This document shows positions 33,983-43,123 of a DNA stretch of 64,000 nucleotides, piece after piece (the first letter of the stretch is position 1; the number at the start of each line of letters is the position of its first letter). The DNA comes from Nisaea sp. GTDB taxonomy: Bacteria; Pseudomonadota; Alphaproteobacteria; Thalassobaculales; Thalassobaculaceae. Position numbers and translations under genes: made by a program. Location of the stretch: NCBI RefSeq assembly GCF_034670185.1, contig NZ_JAXMNY010000002.1, positions 372,001-436,000 of the forward strand, in the 5' to 3' direction. The notes beneath the pieces are model-generated. The model searched no databases. It had not been told where the DNA came from and saw only the letters and a list, made by a program, of their open reading frames with translations.

Positions 33983-35656
33983 ATGGGCGTTTGGTCGGTC
34001 GGGATTGTCGATTCGGGGGTTACGAACGAGACGGAAGCCGTCTACGGGCCCAACCTGTACGAATACGATTTTTACTACAGGAACAGCGACACTGACGGAT
34101 GGCGCACGACGTCCCATGGATCTGATGTCGCGCAATCGGTCGAACAGACAAACGGCGCGCTTGAGCGGATCGACCTGCAGATCACCAGCAACAGCGAATA
34201 TTATCTATCGACCTCGGCGATCAACAACGCGCTTAGTCAGATTGGCACCCTGCACGACTCCGGCTGGCATATCGGCGCCTACAATATGAGCTTTGGCAGC
34301 CCCTACTCTTCCTGGACCTCGCCGTTCCAGGCGCAGATCGATGCTCTTGCCGGACGCGGCATATTCGGAGTCGCTTCTTCAGGCAACGGGGGGACGGCAG
34401 CCGGCTTCGAGAACCCGACGTATCCAGCGGGCCTTTCCAACGTGATCTCGGTCGGCAGCCATGACGGCAGCGGCAACCCGAGCTGGTTCTCGCAGAACAG
34501 CCCCTCCACGGTTCACGTGCTTGCCGATGGCGAGAACTTCCCCGGTGTTGGCGACGACGGAACGAGCTTCGCAGCTCCGCAGGTGGCGGCGACGGTCACC
34601 ACCGTCCAGGCGCTGGTTGAAGGCGTCACATCGGATCGGCTGTCGTTTGGGCAGACAATCGACGTTCTGCAACTGGGCGGCGCCGGGCCCCAATCGGAAG
34701 TTGATCCGGCCAACGGCGCGACAACTTATTTCCTGCATACCCACCAAGGGTCCGTCGATTACGCCTTATCGACTTATGTCGATCCGCACTTCAGCGGCCT
34801 CGAATATATCGCCTCCTTCAGCGACCTCGAGGCCGCGTTCGGTCGCGACGCCGGCGCTGCGCGCACTCATTATATTCAAGCCGGCGTTTACGAAGGGCGC
34901 ACCGTTGAGTTCGACGGGCTGGAGTACGTCGCCAGTCACGCCGACCTGATCGGCGCCCTCGGGACGAACCGAGCCGCAGCGGCGGCCCACTACCTCGATG
35001 CAGGCCGCGCCGAGGGGCGCACGACCACATTCGACGCAGACAACTATATGAGAGCGAACCCGGACCTCGCCACCGCCTTTGGCGGGAACGACGATCTGGC
35101 GACACGGCACTACATCGCAAACGGATTCAACGAAGGCCGCGCAACGACATTGACGCAGCAGCCTGTTTCAGAAGGCGCCACCGATCTACCAAGAAGCACC
35201 AACACGTACGGCTCCGTCGGGGTGGGCCAGTCTGTTACTGGCGAGATCGGACAAAAAGGAGACCGCGACTGGTTCCGTACGGAACTGAACACCGGCGAAG
35301 CGGTTGCCATCCGGATACGCGGCTCTTCAACCGGCGGCGGAACCCTTGAGGACCCCTACCTACAGGTCCGGGGTGCCGAAACCGGTATCCGGGTCGCGGA
35401 TAACGATAGCGGCGAAGGCAAGGATTCCTATCTCGTTTACACGCCGACAGCGAGCGACTCCCACTACATCGAGGTCTCCGGACTATTCAGCGGGACCGGC
35501 ACTTACACAATCGAAGTATCTCGCGCATCCAACGCGACGCTTGCCGAATTGGCGGACGGTTCCTCACCGTTTGATCCTGGCAAGGCCCCGTCCTCCGACG
35601 ACATCCAGCTGACCACTCTCGGCCCCGAGCCGACCTATACGGACTGGATCCTCTGA
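33983..35656 (+). CDS. Subtilase with EGR-type repeats and PPC domain
   Basis: S8-type serine protease of 557 residues. The triad is visible as VDSG (about residue 11), SHGSDVAQSV (about 44) and GTSFAAPQVA (about 195), with the oxyanion Asn in SSGNGG. Three repeats of about 40 residues follow (about 270-390), each with the form Y-x-A-S/N-x-x-DL...HY...G...EGR. A PPC-like domain comes next (GDRDWFRTELNTGEAVAIRI to GTGTYTIEVSR). There is no signal peptide or propeptide, and the catalytic Asp is only about ten residues from the start. Export by a type I system is possible, since such repeats occur in type I substrates, but none is encoded here. Confidence 0.85.
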   Translation: MGVWSVGIVDSGVTNETEAVYGPNLYEYDFYYRNSDTDGWRTTSHGSDVAQSVEQTNGALERIDLQITSNSEYYLSTSAINNALSQIGTLHDSGWHIGAYNMSFGSPYSSWTSPFQAQIDALAGRGIFGVASSGNGGTAAGFENPTYPAGLSNVISVGSHDGSGNPSWFSQNSPSTVHVLADGENFPGVGDDGTSFAAPQVAATVTTVQALVEGVTSDRLSFGQTIDVLQLGGAGPQSEVDPANGATTYFLHTHQGSVDYALSTYVDPHFSGLEYIASFSDLEAAFGRDAGAARTHYIQAGVYEGRTVEFDGLEYVASHADLIGALGTNRAAAAAHYLDAGRAEGRTTTFDADNYMRANPDLATAFGGNDDLATRHYIANGFNEGRATTLTQQPVSEGATDLPRSTNTYGSVGVGQSVTGEIGQKGDRDWFRTELNTGEAVAIRIRGSSTGGGTLEDPYLQVRGAETGIRVADNDSGEGKDSYLVYTPTASDSHYIEVSGLFSGTGTYTIEVSRASNATLAELADGSSPFDPGKAPSSDDIQLTTLGPEPTYTDWIL

Positions 35657-35663
35657 GCCGCTC

Positions 35664-37376
35664 CTATCTCTGCCCCCGCACCACAGTCCCCGGCAATTCC
35701 CCCGTCGCCTCGCCGCCCCGGTAGGTCACCTTGCCGGAGACGATGGTCGCGTCATAGCCGGTCGATTTCTGCATCAGCCGCTTGCCGTTCGCCGGCAGGT
35801 CGTAGGTGACGTAGGGGTCGGAGAAACCGACCTTGTCCCAGTCGATGATATTGACGTCGGCCTTCTTGCCGGGCGCCAGCACGCCCCGGTCGGACAGGCC
35901 GGCGGCGCTGGCCGTGTCGGAGGTCAGGCGGCGGATCACGTCGGTCATCGGGAAGCGGGCCCGGTCGCGGCCCCAGTAGCTCATCAGCCAGGTCGGGTAG
36001 CCGGCATCGAGGATGAAGCCGACATGGGCGCCGCCATCGCCCAGCCCCATGATCGCGTTCTTGTCCGCCAGCATCTCTTCCGGCGCGCTCATATCGTAAT
36101 TCGCGTAGTTCACCAGCGGCGTATAGATGAAGCCGCGCCCCTCCCGCTCCAGCAGAATGTCGTAGGCGACCTCGGGCGCCGAGCGGCCTTCGCGCTCAGC
36201 GATTGCCTCAATCGAGTCACTCTTCGCAGGCTCGTAATTCGCGGGTGAGCCGAGGCGGAACATCTTGGAGAAGGAGATCCGGTGGATCAGCGGGAAGGTG
36301 CTGTCCTTCACCGGGTCCTCGGCGAGGATCTTCCGGCGCACTTCCGGATCGCGCATCGCCGCGACCCGCTGGTCGAGCGGCAGGTCGCCGATGGAGCGAT
36401 ATGTGGCCGTGCCGGAGAACGGGTTCTGACTGCCTTCGAGGCCGAGCAGGATACCAATCGGCCGCGGCGCCACCACCGGCCGGATCGACAGGCCATCGTT
36501 CGCCGCCTCGCCCGCCAGCCGCAGCAGGTCACGCCAGAAATCCGGCCGGTTATGGCGCTGGTTCAGGGTGAAGACGGCGGTCCGACCGCTGTTCTCGACG
36601 ATGCGGCGGAGCATGGCGAACTCGGTTTCCGGGTCCGGCTCGTCCCAGTCCGAGACGATCTCGAGGAACCCGGCGCCGGCATCCGCCATCCCGCGCGCGA
36701 TGCCGGTCAGTTCCTCCTCCTGGGCCCGCAGGGTCGGCGTGTAGTCACCGGCGAGGCTCTTGTGGCTGATGGTGCGCGAGGTGGAAAAACCGAAGGCGCC
36801 GGCCCGCACCGCGTCCGCCGAGATCTCCCGCATCCGGGCGATGTCTTCCAGCGTCGCATGTTCGAGATTGATCGCCCGTTCGCCCATGACATAGACCCGG
36901 ACCGCCGCATGGGGCAGCAGCACGCCGAGATCCATGTCGCGCGGCAGCGTCTCCAGCACGTCGAGATATTCCGCGAAACTCTCCCACTGCCAGTTCAGCC
37001 CCTCATGCAGGACCGGGCCGGGAATATCCTCGACCCCTTCCATCAGCTCGACCAGCTTCTCCCGGTCCTCCGGCTTGCAGGGCGCGAAACCGACCCCGCA
37101 ATTGCCCATGATCGCCGTGGTGACGCCGTGCCAGGCCGAGGGCGCCATGTGCTTGTCCCAGACGGCCTGGCCGTCATAATGGGTGTGAATATCGACGAAC
37201 CCTGGCGTGACGAGCTTGCCGCGCGCGTCGATTTCCTCGGCGGCGCTCTGCGCTCCGAAATCGCCGATCCCGACGATCTTGTCCCCGGCCAGCGCCAGGT
37301 CCGCCTCGACCGGCTCCGCCCCGGTGCCGTCGACGATGGTGCCGTTCCGGATGATCAGTGTGGGCTCAGCAGACAT
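35664..37376 (-). CDS. N-acyl-D-amino-acid deacylase (D-aminoacylase-like)
   Basis: Amidohydrolase-family enzyme of 570 residues that hydrolyses N-acyl-D-amino acids or related amides. The N-terminus (IIRNGTIVDGTGAEPVEADL) and the first metal motif GFVDIHTHYDGQAVWD are characteristic. GVTTAIMGNCGVGFAPCKPE and the C-terminal GDGGAHVGFILDAGYPTWLM complete the pattern of D-aminoacylase. The start at 37376 lies just upstream of MSAEPTLIIRNG; the frame extends further upstream without support. The window also has dtd and a D-amino-acid transaminase, so D-amino-acid handling is a recurrent theme. Confidence 0.9.
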   Translation of the reverse strand: MSAEPTLIIRNGTIVDGTGAEPVEADLALAGDKIVGIGDFGAQSAAEEIDARGKLVTPGFVDIHTHYDGQAVWDKHMAPSAWHGVTTAIMGNCGVGFAPCKPEDREKLVELMEGVEDIPGPVLHEGLNWQWESFAEYLDVLETLPRDMDLGVLLPHAAVRVYVMGERAINLEHATLEDIARMREISADAVRAGAFGFSTSRTISHKSLAGDYTPTLRAQEEELTGIARGMADAGAGFLEIVSDWDEPDPETEFAMLRRIVENSGRTAVFTLNQRHNRPDFWRDLLRLAGEAANDGLSIRPVVAPRPIGILLGLEGSQNPFSGTATYRSIGDLPLDQRVAAMRDPEVRRKILAEDPVKDSTFPLIHRISFSKMFRLGSPANYEPAKSDSIEAIAEREGRSAPEVAYDILLEREGRGFIYTPLVNYANYDMSAPEEMLADKNAIMGLGDGGAHVGFILDAGYPTWLMSYWGRDRARFPMTDVIRRLTSDTASAAGLSDRGVLAPGKKADVNIIDWDKVGFSDPYVTYDLPANGKRLMQKSTGYDATIVSGKVTYRGGEATGELPGTVVRGQR

Positions 37377-37721
37377 GGCGCATTCTCCCGATTTTCGTTC
37401 TCTTTTTTCGTGAGTGTGAGCCTGCGGGCCGGTCCCGTAAAGGTGCAGGCGGGCATCAGTGTGGTGACAGGGACAGAGGCTTTCCGACGATCCGGCGGGA
37501 CGCCGCCGCTGCAATCGCGTTTTTCCCGAAAGAAGCCGGAAAGCACCTATAGAACTGTCCTAGCGGACCGACATGCCCGGTTCTGTTAGGTTTCGGCGAC
37601 AAGGACGACTACACGCCGTCGCGTGACTTTGTTGCAGCCGGTAGCGCGCTGCACAGCCGCGCGGGATGGGAAATAGCGCTGGTCCGGCATCCGCGGGTAT
37701 GAATGACTCCCAGAGTCCGGA
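37377..37721. other. Intergenic region, deacylase to glycosyltransferase
   Basis: A 345-base spacer between divergent genes, expected to hold both promoters. A 24-base stretch at 37445-37468 matches 41203-41226 at 22 of 24 positions. No ORF, terminator or RNA gene is supported. Confidence 0.4.
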
Positions 37722-39053
37722 ATGGATCAAGAGAAGAGCATGCGCCTCACTGACAACGCCACGGCCTCCGGAACACTAGACGACCCAACGGTCCTGTCGG
37801 CGATTCTCAAGGGCACGGTCGTCGGCTATCTGAAGCGACGCACACCGACGACGGATCTCGGCCTCGATGACTATGCCAGTCGACGTTTTGCCTCCTACTT
37901 CGGACGATTCGGAGCTTCGGTGCGGATCTTCGATCCTTCGCATCATTCAGGGCAAGAGCTGGTCAGCTTCCTGACAACTGAAAAGCCAGCCTTTGTATTT
38001 GCGTTCAACGGCGCCGGCATCGGAGCGAGGGCCGCCGGTGCGGACGCCAATACCTCAACCAGTACCTACGACGATTGCCGCGTGCCCTACATCTGCCGGA
38101 TCAGCAATCCGGTGTTCTCCCGGAACTCTGCCCGCAGCTTCGGTCCCGGCCCCAAGCTCCGCACGATCCTGTTGCACGATGCTCATGAGCTGGGAGTGGC
38201 TCGCCGGCTCATGGGTGTCGGAGATATCGTCGGCGGATTGCGGGGCAATCCGCTGGACGTCACGGCGAACGGACCGGGGGCGTGGCAACCGGCTGACCAG
38301 CGGCAACACCGATTGTTGGTAGCGTGCGATTACGTGCCACCCGAAGAAATTCGCAGGCAATGGATGGATCATTACGGTCCGCTGGGTCATCTGCTCGATC
38401 ATGTGCTGGAGGCAGCCTCGCCGTCCGGCACGCAATGCCTCGCCGAGACGGCGTTGCCGGTGCTGGAGAGCGCGGGATTGATGGACATCCGGTATATGCA
38501 GGTGGCTACGGCCGTGCTCGAAGGGGCGAACCTGATGCTGAAGATGGCACGACGCCGCCAGGTGCTGCGGCAGACGCTCTCCACACCCTGCCACTACGTT
38601 TTTCATGGAACTCCACCAGCACTTCCATTCCATTCGGACAGCACATTTGAGAGACGTGTGCCGGCCGACCGGCTGGCGGACATGATCGGCAACACGCGCG
38701 CCTATCTCGCGTTCAACCCGCAGAACATGAGCGGAGCCTTCGGCGAGCGCATAACCGAGGCGGTGGCCCGCGGAACCATGGCAATCTGCATGGAGAACAG
38801 TGCCGCACGCGCGGTATTCGATGACGGCGAGGGGCCGGTTTTTTTCGATCCTGACAAGGATGACTTGTGCGACAGGCTCCGGATGATCCTCGAAGACCCG
38901 ACGGTCACCGAGCGGACCCACTCGGCCTACACGAGCATGCAGCGGCGTCATGGCGTGAACCACTTTGTGGCATCCGTGCTGCGGACCATTGCCGCAAAGC
39001 ACCCGTGGAGCCAGGTCGGTCGCCGCGTCCTGGAACTCGGGCTAACGAATTGA
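37722..39053 (+). CDS. Glycosyltransferase-like protein
   Basis: A 443-residue cytoplasmic protein with the shape of a two-domain GT-B glycosyltransferase. The C-terminal half is the best indicator: NTRAYLAFNPQNMSGAFGER, ITEAVARGTMAICMENSAAR and FDDGEGPVFFDPDKDDLCDR resemble the donor-binding region of CgeB-like and family 4 glycosyltransferases. The N-terminal half has FVFAFNGAGIGA and a His-rich KLRTILLHDAHELG. The start could also be ATG 37740, which has a better purine tract. The neighbours are a WbsX protein and a PhyH oxygenase, which suggests work on a surface glycan. Confidence 0.65.
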   Translation: MDQEKSMRLTDNATASGTLDDPTVLSAILKGTVVGYLKRRTPTTDLGLDDYASRRFASYFGRFGASVRIFDPSHHSGQELVSFLTTEKPAFVFAFNGAGIGARAAGADANTSTSTYDDCRVPYICRISNPVFSRNSARSFGPGPKLRTILLHDAHELGVARRLMGVGDIVGGLRGNPLDVTANGPGAWQPADQRQHRLLVACDYVPPEEIRRQWMDHYGPLGHLLDHVLEAASPSGTQCLAETALPVLESAGLMDIRYMQVATAVLEGANLMLKMARRRQVLRQTLSTPCHYVFHGTPPALPFHSDSTFERRVPADRLADMIGNTRAYLAFNPQNMSGAFGERITEAVARGTMAICMENSAARAVFDDGEGPVFFDPDKDDLCDRLRMILEDPTVTERTHSAYTSMQRRHGVNHFVASVLRTIAAKHPWSQVGRRVLELGLTN

Positions 39054-39058
39054 TCCGA

Positions 39059-40163
39059 TTAGCTGCCGTGGCGCAAACCTGCTGCATGCGGCCGCTGTGC
39101 CGCGCCCCTGTCGGGAAGCCCGAGCGCATGCGCCGTGGCCTCCAGATAGGCAAGACCGTAGCACTGGTCCGGCTCCAGATGCGCCCCCTCGGCCCACTCG
39201 TTCCAGGCATTCACGAAGACCAGAGGCGCGGTTGAGGATTCGGCAAATCCGTTTTGAGAAACGACGGCGCGCAGCCAGGAGCCGTACGCTTCGGGCGTGC
39301 TGTCGACAAATATCTTGGCGTCGCGCCCTCGACGCGCGGTGTTGTCCCAGCTCGTCATGAGACCCCGAAACAGCGGGTAGTCCGGAAGTGCCCGCTCGAC
39401 GGCGCGATCTGCGACCGACGGATAGTCGACAATGCGTCCGCTAAAATCGGCGGGCACCCCGGGAACCGAGCCGGTCACGTCTTTGCCGCGGGCGCCGTGA
39501 GGATAGAATTCGACAGCAGAATCGAAGCCGAGCGCCAATGGGTCACCAAGCCCGAAAGTTTCCATCGCCGATATATGCAGACGGCCAAGCCCCTCTTCTT
39601 CGCAGCGCCGGCGCCAGTGCGCCAGCGTTTCGCGAGGCTCCGACAACAGGGCAGCCCTGTAGACAAGCAGTATCGGGCCGCCGTCGGTGCGGATGTAGCG
39701 GCGGTCGCGCAGGACGGGCAGGGCGTCTTCGATGAACGCGCGATCTGCGGCCGGAGTATGAGTCTGCTGCAACAGGACCTCGTTGTCCCGCCCGTCCCAG
39801 CGCCGCGTCAGGGTTTCGTTCGCCCAGCAGATGCAAAAAGGGAAGTCAGGCTCGCCTGACTCCAGCACCTCGTTCAGAGGGCGTTCAAGGAACCGGCGCC
39901 CCTGAAACGAGTAGAAGTAGTAACAAAACCCATGGATCCCGTACGCCCGGGCCAGATCTGCCTGCGCTTGACGAGTCTCTGACACGCGCAGGTCATAAAA
40001 ACCGAGATCTGCCGGTAGGTGCGGCTGGTAATGTCCCGGAAACAACGGTTGCGCGCGTGTGACATTCGTCCATTCGGTGAAGCCGCGCCCCCACCACGCA
40101 TCGTTCTCCGGAACCGGATGGTACTGCGGCAGATAGAAGGCGATCAGCCTTGCCAAATAATTC
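39059..40163 (-). CDS. WbsX-family glycan protein (glycoside hydrolase 99-like)
   Basis: A 368-residue protein of the WbsX family, found in polysaccharide loci and related to endo-mannanase/GH99 proteins. Clear signs are IAFYLPQYHPVPENDAWWGR, GFTEWTNVTRAQPLFPGHYQ, GIHGFCYYFYSFQGRRFLER, FPFCICWANE and VFVNAWNEWAEGAHLEPDQ. It converges on the glycosyltransferase gene with a gap of 5 bases and overlaps the PhyH gene upstream. The ATG lies at 40163-40165 on the reverse strand, so the coding sequence starts at 40165. A role in building or trimming an O-chain-like glycan is likely. Confidence 0.87.
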
Positions 40164-41004
40164 ATGGGAGCAATGCGGTGCTATTGATTGCGGCGATTCT
40201 GGTCCCGTATTGGCTCACCGGCACGTCTGAGGCGAGATACACGGCCCGGTACAGACAGCTCTCCGGTGCGTAATGCGCCGCAATGCGCGGCAGCCGGCCG
40301 GATCTGCCCGCTTGCGCCCCGTGAATCGTGGCAGAGTCGAAGAACACGACATCGCCACGGTGCGTGCTGACGCAGATCTTGCGGCCTTGGTAGGTTGAAT
40401 TCATGGCATGCGCGACGTCAGCGATGTAACGGTTGTCAGCAACGCGTTCGGAATCGGTCTCCACCACAGTTCGATGCGAACCGGGGACGACGAATAAACG
40501 ATTGTTGTCGTCATCGGCAGAGTCCCACAGGGGGATCCAGACGCCGACAACATGGCCGCTGGGAACAGTGTCGGTATAGGCGCAATCCTGATGCGGACCG
40601 TTGCAGCTCTCATCCAGCCAAAGTGACTGCACCACGCGAAACGGATCGGCCGAAAGACCATCAAGCAAACCAGCAATGGATGGGTGGGCCATGATCGCTG
40701 CGACGGCTTCGCGGAAGGGCTGAAAACTCGAGTCCTCCTCCAGATGTATGTTCATCAGCGGGTTCAGGAGTCCTCCTTTGCCGAAACGGTGGTACTCCCG
40801 CTTTGTGCTTTGCCGGAGATAGGCAGTGCGAGACTGACGAACGTCACGCTCGAAGCATTCAAGTGCCTGATCGAGCATGGGCAACGGCAAGATTCCATGC
40901 CCGATGGCAAAGCCATCCGTCGAAAGTTGCTGCGAAAACTGCTGCCTAGCAGATATACCGCCGTCTGACACGGCCTCCCCCCCACGAGTATTCATACGGC
41001 TCAT
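40162..41004 (-). CDS. Phytanoyl-CoA dioxygenase (PhyH) family protein
   Basis: Fe(II)/2-oxoglutarate-dependent oxygenase of about 280 residues. The HxD iron motif is in CNGPHQDCAYTDTVPSGHVV, the distal His in FFDSATIHGAQAGRSGRLPR, and VGVWIPLWDSADDDNNRLFV is the typical strand between them. VVPGSHRTVV is also diagnostic. ATG 41004 is chosen; a TTG at 41010 or ATG 40995 are alternatives and none has a strong ribosome binding site. It overlaps the WbsX gene by 4 bases (ATGA). PhyH enzymes in glycan loci may hydroxylate sugars or lipids; the substrate here is unknown. Confidence 0.85.
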   Translation of the reverse strand: MSRMNTRGGEAVSDGGISARQQFSQQLSTDGFAIGHGILPLPMLDQALECFERDVRQSRTAYLRQSTKREYHRFGKGGLLNPLMNIHLEEDSSFQPFREAVAAIMAHPSIAGLLDGLSADPFRVVQSLWLDESCNGPHQDCAYTDTVPSGHVVGVWIPLWDSADDDNNRLFVVPGSHRTVVETDSERVADNRYIADVAHAMNSTYQGRKICVSTHRGDVVFFDSATIHGAQAGRSGRLPRIAAHYAPESCLYRAVYLASDVPVSQYGTRIAAINSTALLP

Positions 41005-41233
41005 CTGCAACGCAGATCCCGGCGCGGATGACAGCTTCTGAGCCAGAATCCTTGAGAATATGGATTTTCTCCGGCCCCCTTACCATAAAAATAGTCTGCA
41101 TTTACGAAACTTACGGAATTAGTGAGAATTTTGTACATTAAAAAACAGTCTGTTTTCGCCAAATTTTGCCCCTCCAAACAGTGTCCGGCCATCCGCCGGA
41201 TACAGGCGGGCACGAGTGTGGTGACACCCGCGC

Positions 41234-42877
41234 CTAGTCCGCCGCGACCGCCGGGTTCTCACTGGCGGCAACAAACCGCCGCTTGCCGGCGCGCTTCGCT
41301 GCATAGAGTGCGCTATCGGCCGCCTTCGAAACGGACGCACGGTCCGTCCCGTCGCGCGGATAACTCGATAGCCCGACAGACGCCCCGATAGAGACAGTCA
41401 CTGGATCACCCGTCCGCTGCACGATCTGTATCGGCGCCGAAATAGCGTCAATCAGACGCTTGGCGATGCGCTCGGCCGTCGTGCCATCTTCCGAGTCCGG
41501 GATCGCGATGACCGCCAGAAATTCGTCGCCACCGGACCGGGCGATGATGTCGGACGACCGGAACATCCCCTTCAGCCTTTCGGCGATCTGCCGGAGCACA
41601 GCGTCACCCGCATCATGACCATAGGTGTCGTTGATCGGCTTGAAGTCGTCCAGATCGATGGCAAGAACCGCAAACGGCGAGGTCAGGCCGGCACGTTCGG
41701 CAAAAAAGGCGTCGAGGCCGGCCCGGTTCGCCAAACCCGTCAGCGGGTCTGTATTCGCCCTGTCCTGCAGGTATTCGGCCTGTCGCTCCGTGGAGATCAA
41801 AGCGGACAGCAAAGACTGGAAGGCGCGACAGAGAGTCTGCACCTCCCGGGGACCCGGAATGTCGGGGAATGACCGGCCGCGCTCGGTCCGCATGCTCTCC
41901 ACCGCATCGGTCATGGCCTGCAGCGGGCGCACCAGCCGGGAGGCGAGTATCATCGCCAGCACACAGGCGGCGAGAAGGATCAGAACTGCGGCGGCAATCA
42001 TCGCGGCTATGACGTCCGACACCGGCTGCAAGATGTCTTTGGCCGGGGCCCGCGTCAGCACCGACCACCCCAGGCCGGGGTAACTGCCTTCGCCGTCGGT
42101 CGCCGTGTAGCCAGTAACGTAGTCGCGCCCGTCGGGCCAGGCCTCCACCGCCCAGCCGGTCAGGCCTCGACGTGCGGCGGCAACGGACTCGAGATCCATG
42201 GCATGGCCGATAAGCTCGGGAACGGGACTAAGCAGTATGGTCCCGTCACGTGCGACGACGAATATCTCGACCATCCGTTCCGAGGCATTGAAGGTCAGCA
42301 GGGTGTCCGCCACGTCCGTCGCCCAGCGCCAGCTCAGATGTGCGGCGAAGATCCCCTGCAGCGCCCCGCTTTCGTCGAAGACCGGTTGGCTGATATCGAC
42401 GAATTTCATCGCCTCGCCGGTCGGGTTTGGCAGGAGCGCGGCGAGCAAAACCGCATCGTGCACGTCTCCGATGAAAGTATCTTTCCTGGCTTCCGTGTAG
42501 ACGGGACGCTGGGAGATGTTCTTGCCGACAAGGATACCATCCGTGGCCGCGATCACCGTGCCTTTGGTGTCGAGAATGCCGACCCAGGTGAAGGCGCTGA
42601 CCTCATCCTTCAAACTGTCGATCAAGTTCTGGATCGAGTCCGTGCGCCGCATCTCGCTGATCGTCGGCAGCCCCGCCAGGATCCGGACTTCGGAGAGACG
42701 TATGGCCATTTCCCGGTCGAGCCGGTCCGACATCTCGGTCGCAAGCACCGCCATGGAATGGCCGATTTCGTGTGTCAGCTCCTTGGCGGAAATCCGAACG
42801 AAAACCACCGTCGTCGTCCCGATGGCCGTGATCAGCAAGATTGCCGCGAGCAAGACGATTTGCAGACGGAATGTCAT
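41234..42877 (-). CDS. Membrane diguanylate cyclase (dCache-HAMP-GGDEF)
   Basis: Makes cyclic di-GMP at the inner membrane in response to an extracellular signal. The 547-residue protein has TM1 (IVLLAAILLITAIGTTTVVF), a periplasmic dCache-like sensor (about residues 45-270, with GDVHDAVLLAALLPNPTGEA), TM2 (MIAAAVLILLAACVLAMILA) and HAMP. The GGDEF domain has NTDPLTGLANRAGLDAFF and ARSGGDEFLAVI. The inhibitory site RSSD lies five residues before GGDEF, so product inhibition is expected. The start at 42877 is the first Met before TM1; the frame is open to 42943. Confidence 0.92.
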   Translation of the reverse strand: MTFRLQIVLLAAILLITAIGTTTVVFVRISAKELTHEIGHSMAVLATEMSDRLDREMAIRLSEVRILAGLPTISEMRRTDSIQNLIDSLKDEVSAFTWVGILDTKGTVIAATDGILVGKNISQRPVYTEARKDTFIGDVHDAVLLAALLPNPTGEAMKFVDISQPVFDESGALQGIFAAHLSWRWATDVADTLLTFNASERMVEIFVVARDGTILLSPVPELIGHAMDLESVAAARRGLTGWAVEAWPDGRDYVTGYTATDGEGSYPGLGWSVLTRAPAKDILQPVSDVIAAMIAAAVLILLAACVLAMILASRLVRPLQAMTDAVESMRTERGRSFPDIPGPREVQTLCRAFQSLLSALISTERQAEYLQDRANTDPLTGLANRAGLDAFFAERAGLTSPFAVLAIDLDDFKPINDTYGHDAGDAVLRQIAERLKGMFRSSDIIARSGGDEFLAVIAIPDSEDGTTAERIAKRLIDAISAPIQIVQRTGDPVTVSIGASVGLSSYPRDGTDRASVSKAADSALYAAKRAGKRRFVAASENPAVAAD

Positions 42878-43123
42878 CCTGATTGTATGTCCCTGCCTGA
42901 TAGTCGCTGTTCGCGCTCTCCGTTCAAACGGGGAACGGAGCACCAGCTTTTACGAGCCGTTTCGCGAAGACTACTATGGTATTCACAAGGACAGCAAGAA
43001 AAGGCACCGCCGCCACTCTCCGCGCCGCTCGCCTGCCTTCCTGCCGAAATTCCATCAATCGGCGCGCTCCGGCTTTGCTAGCCTCCTGGCAAAACACGAA
43101 GCACTAATATCGCGAGGGGAAAC

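Noticed and set aside
36282..37589. Plus-strand 435-codon frame over the deacylase gene
   Set aside because: It is an antisense frame in GC-rich DNA; the minus strand encodes a complete amidohydrolase with its metal motifs.
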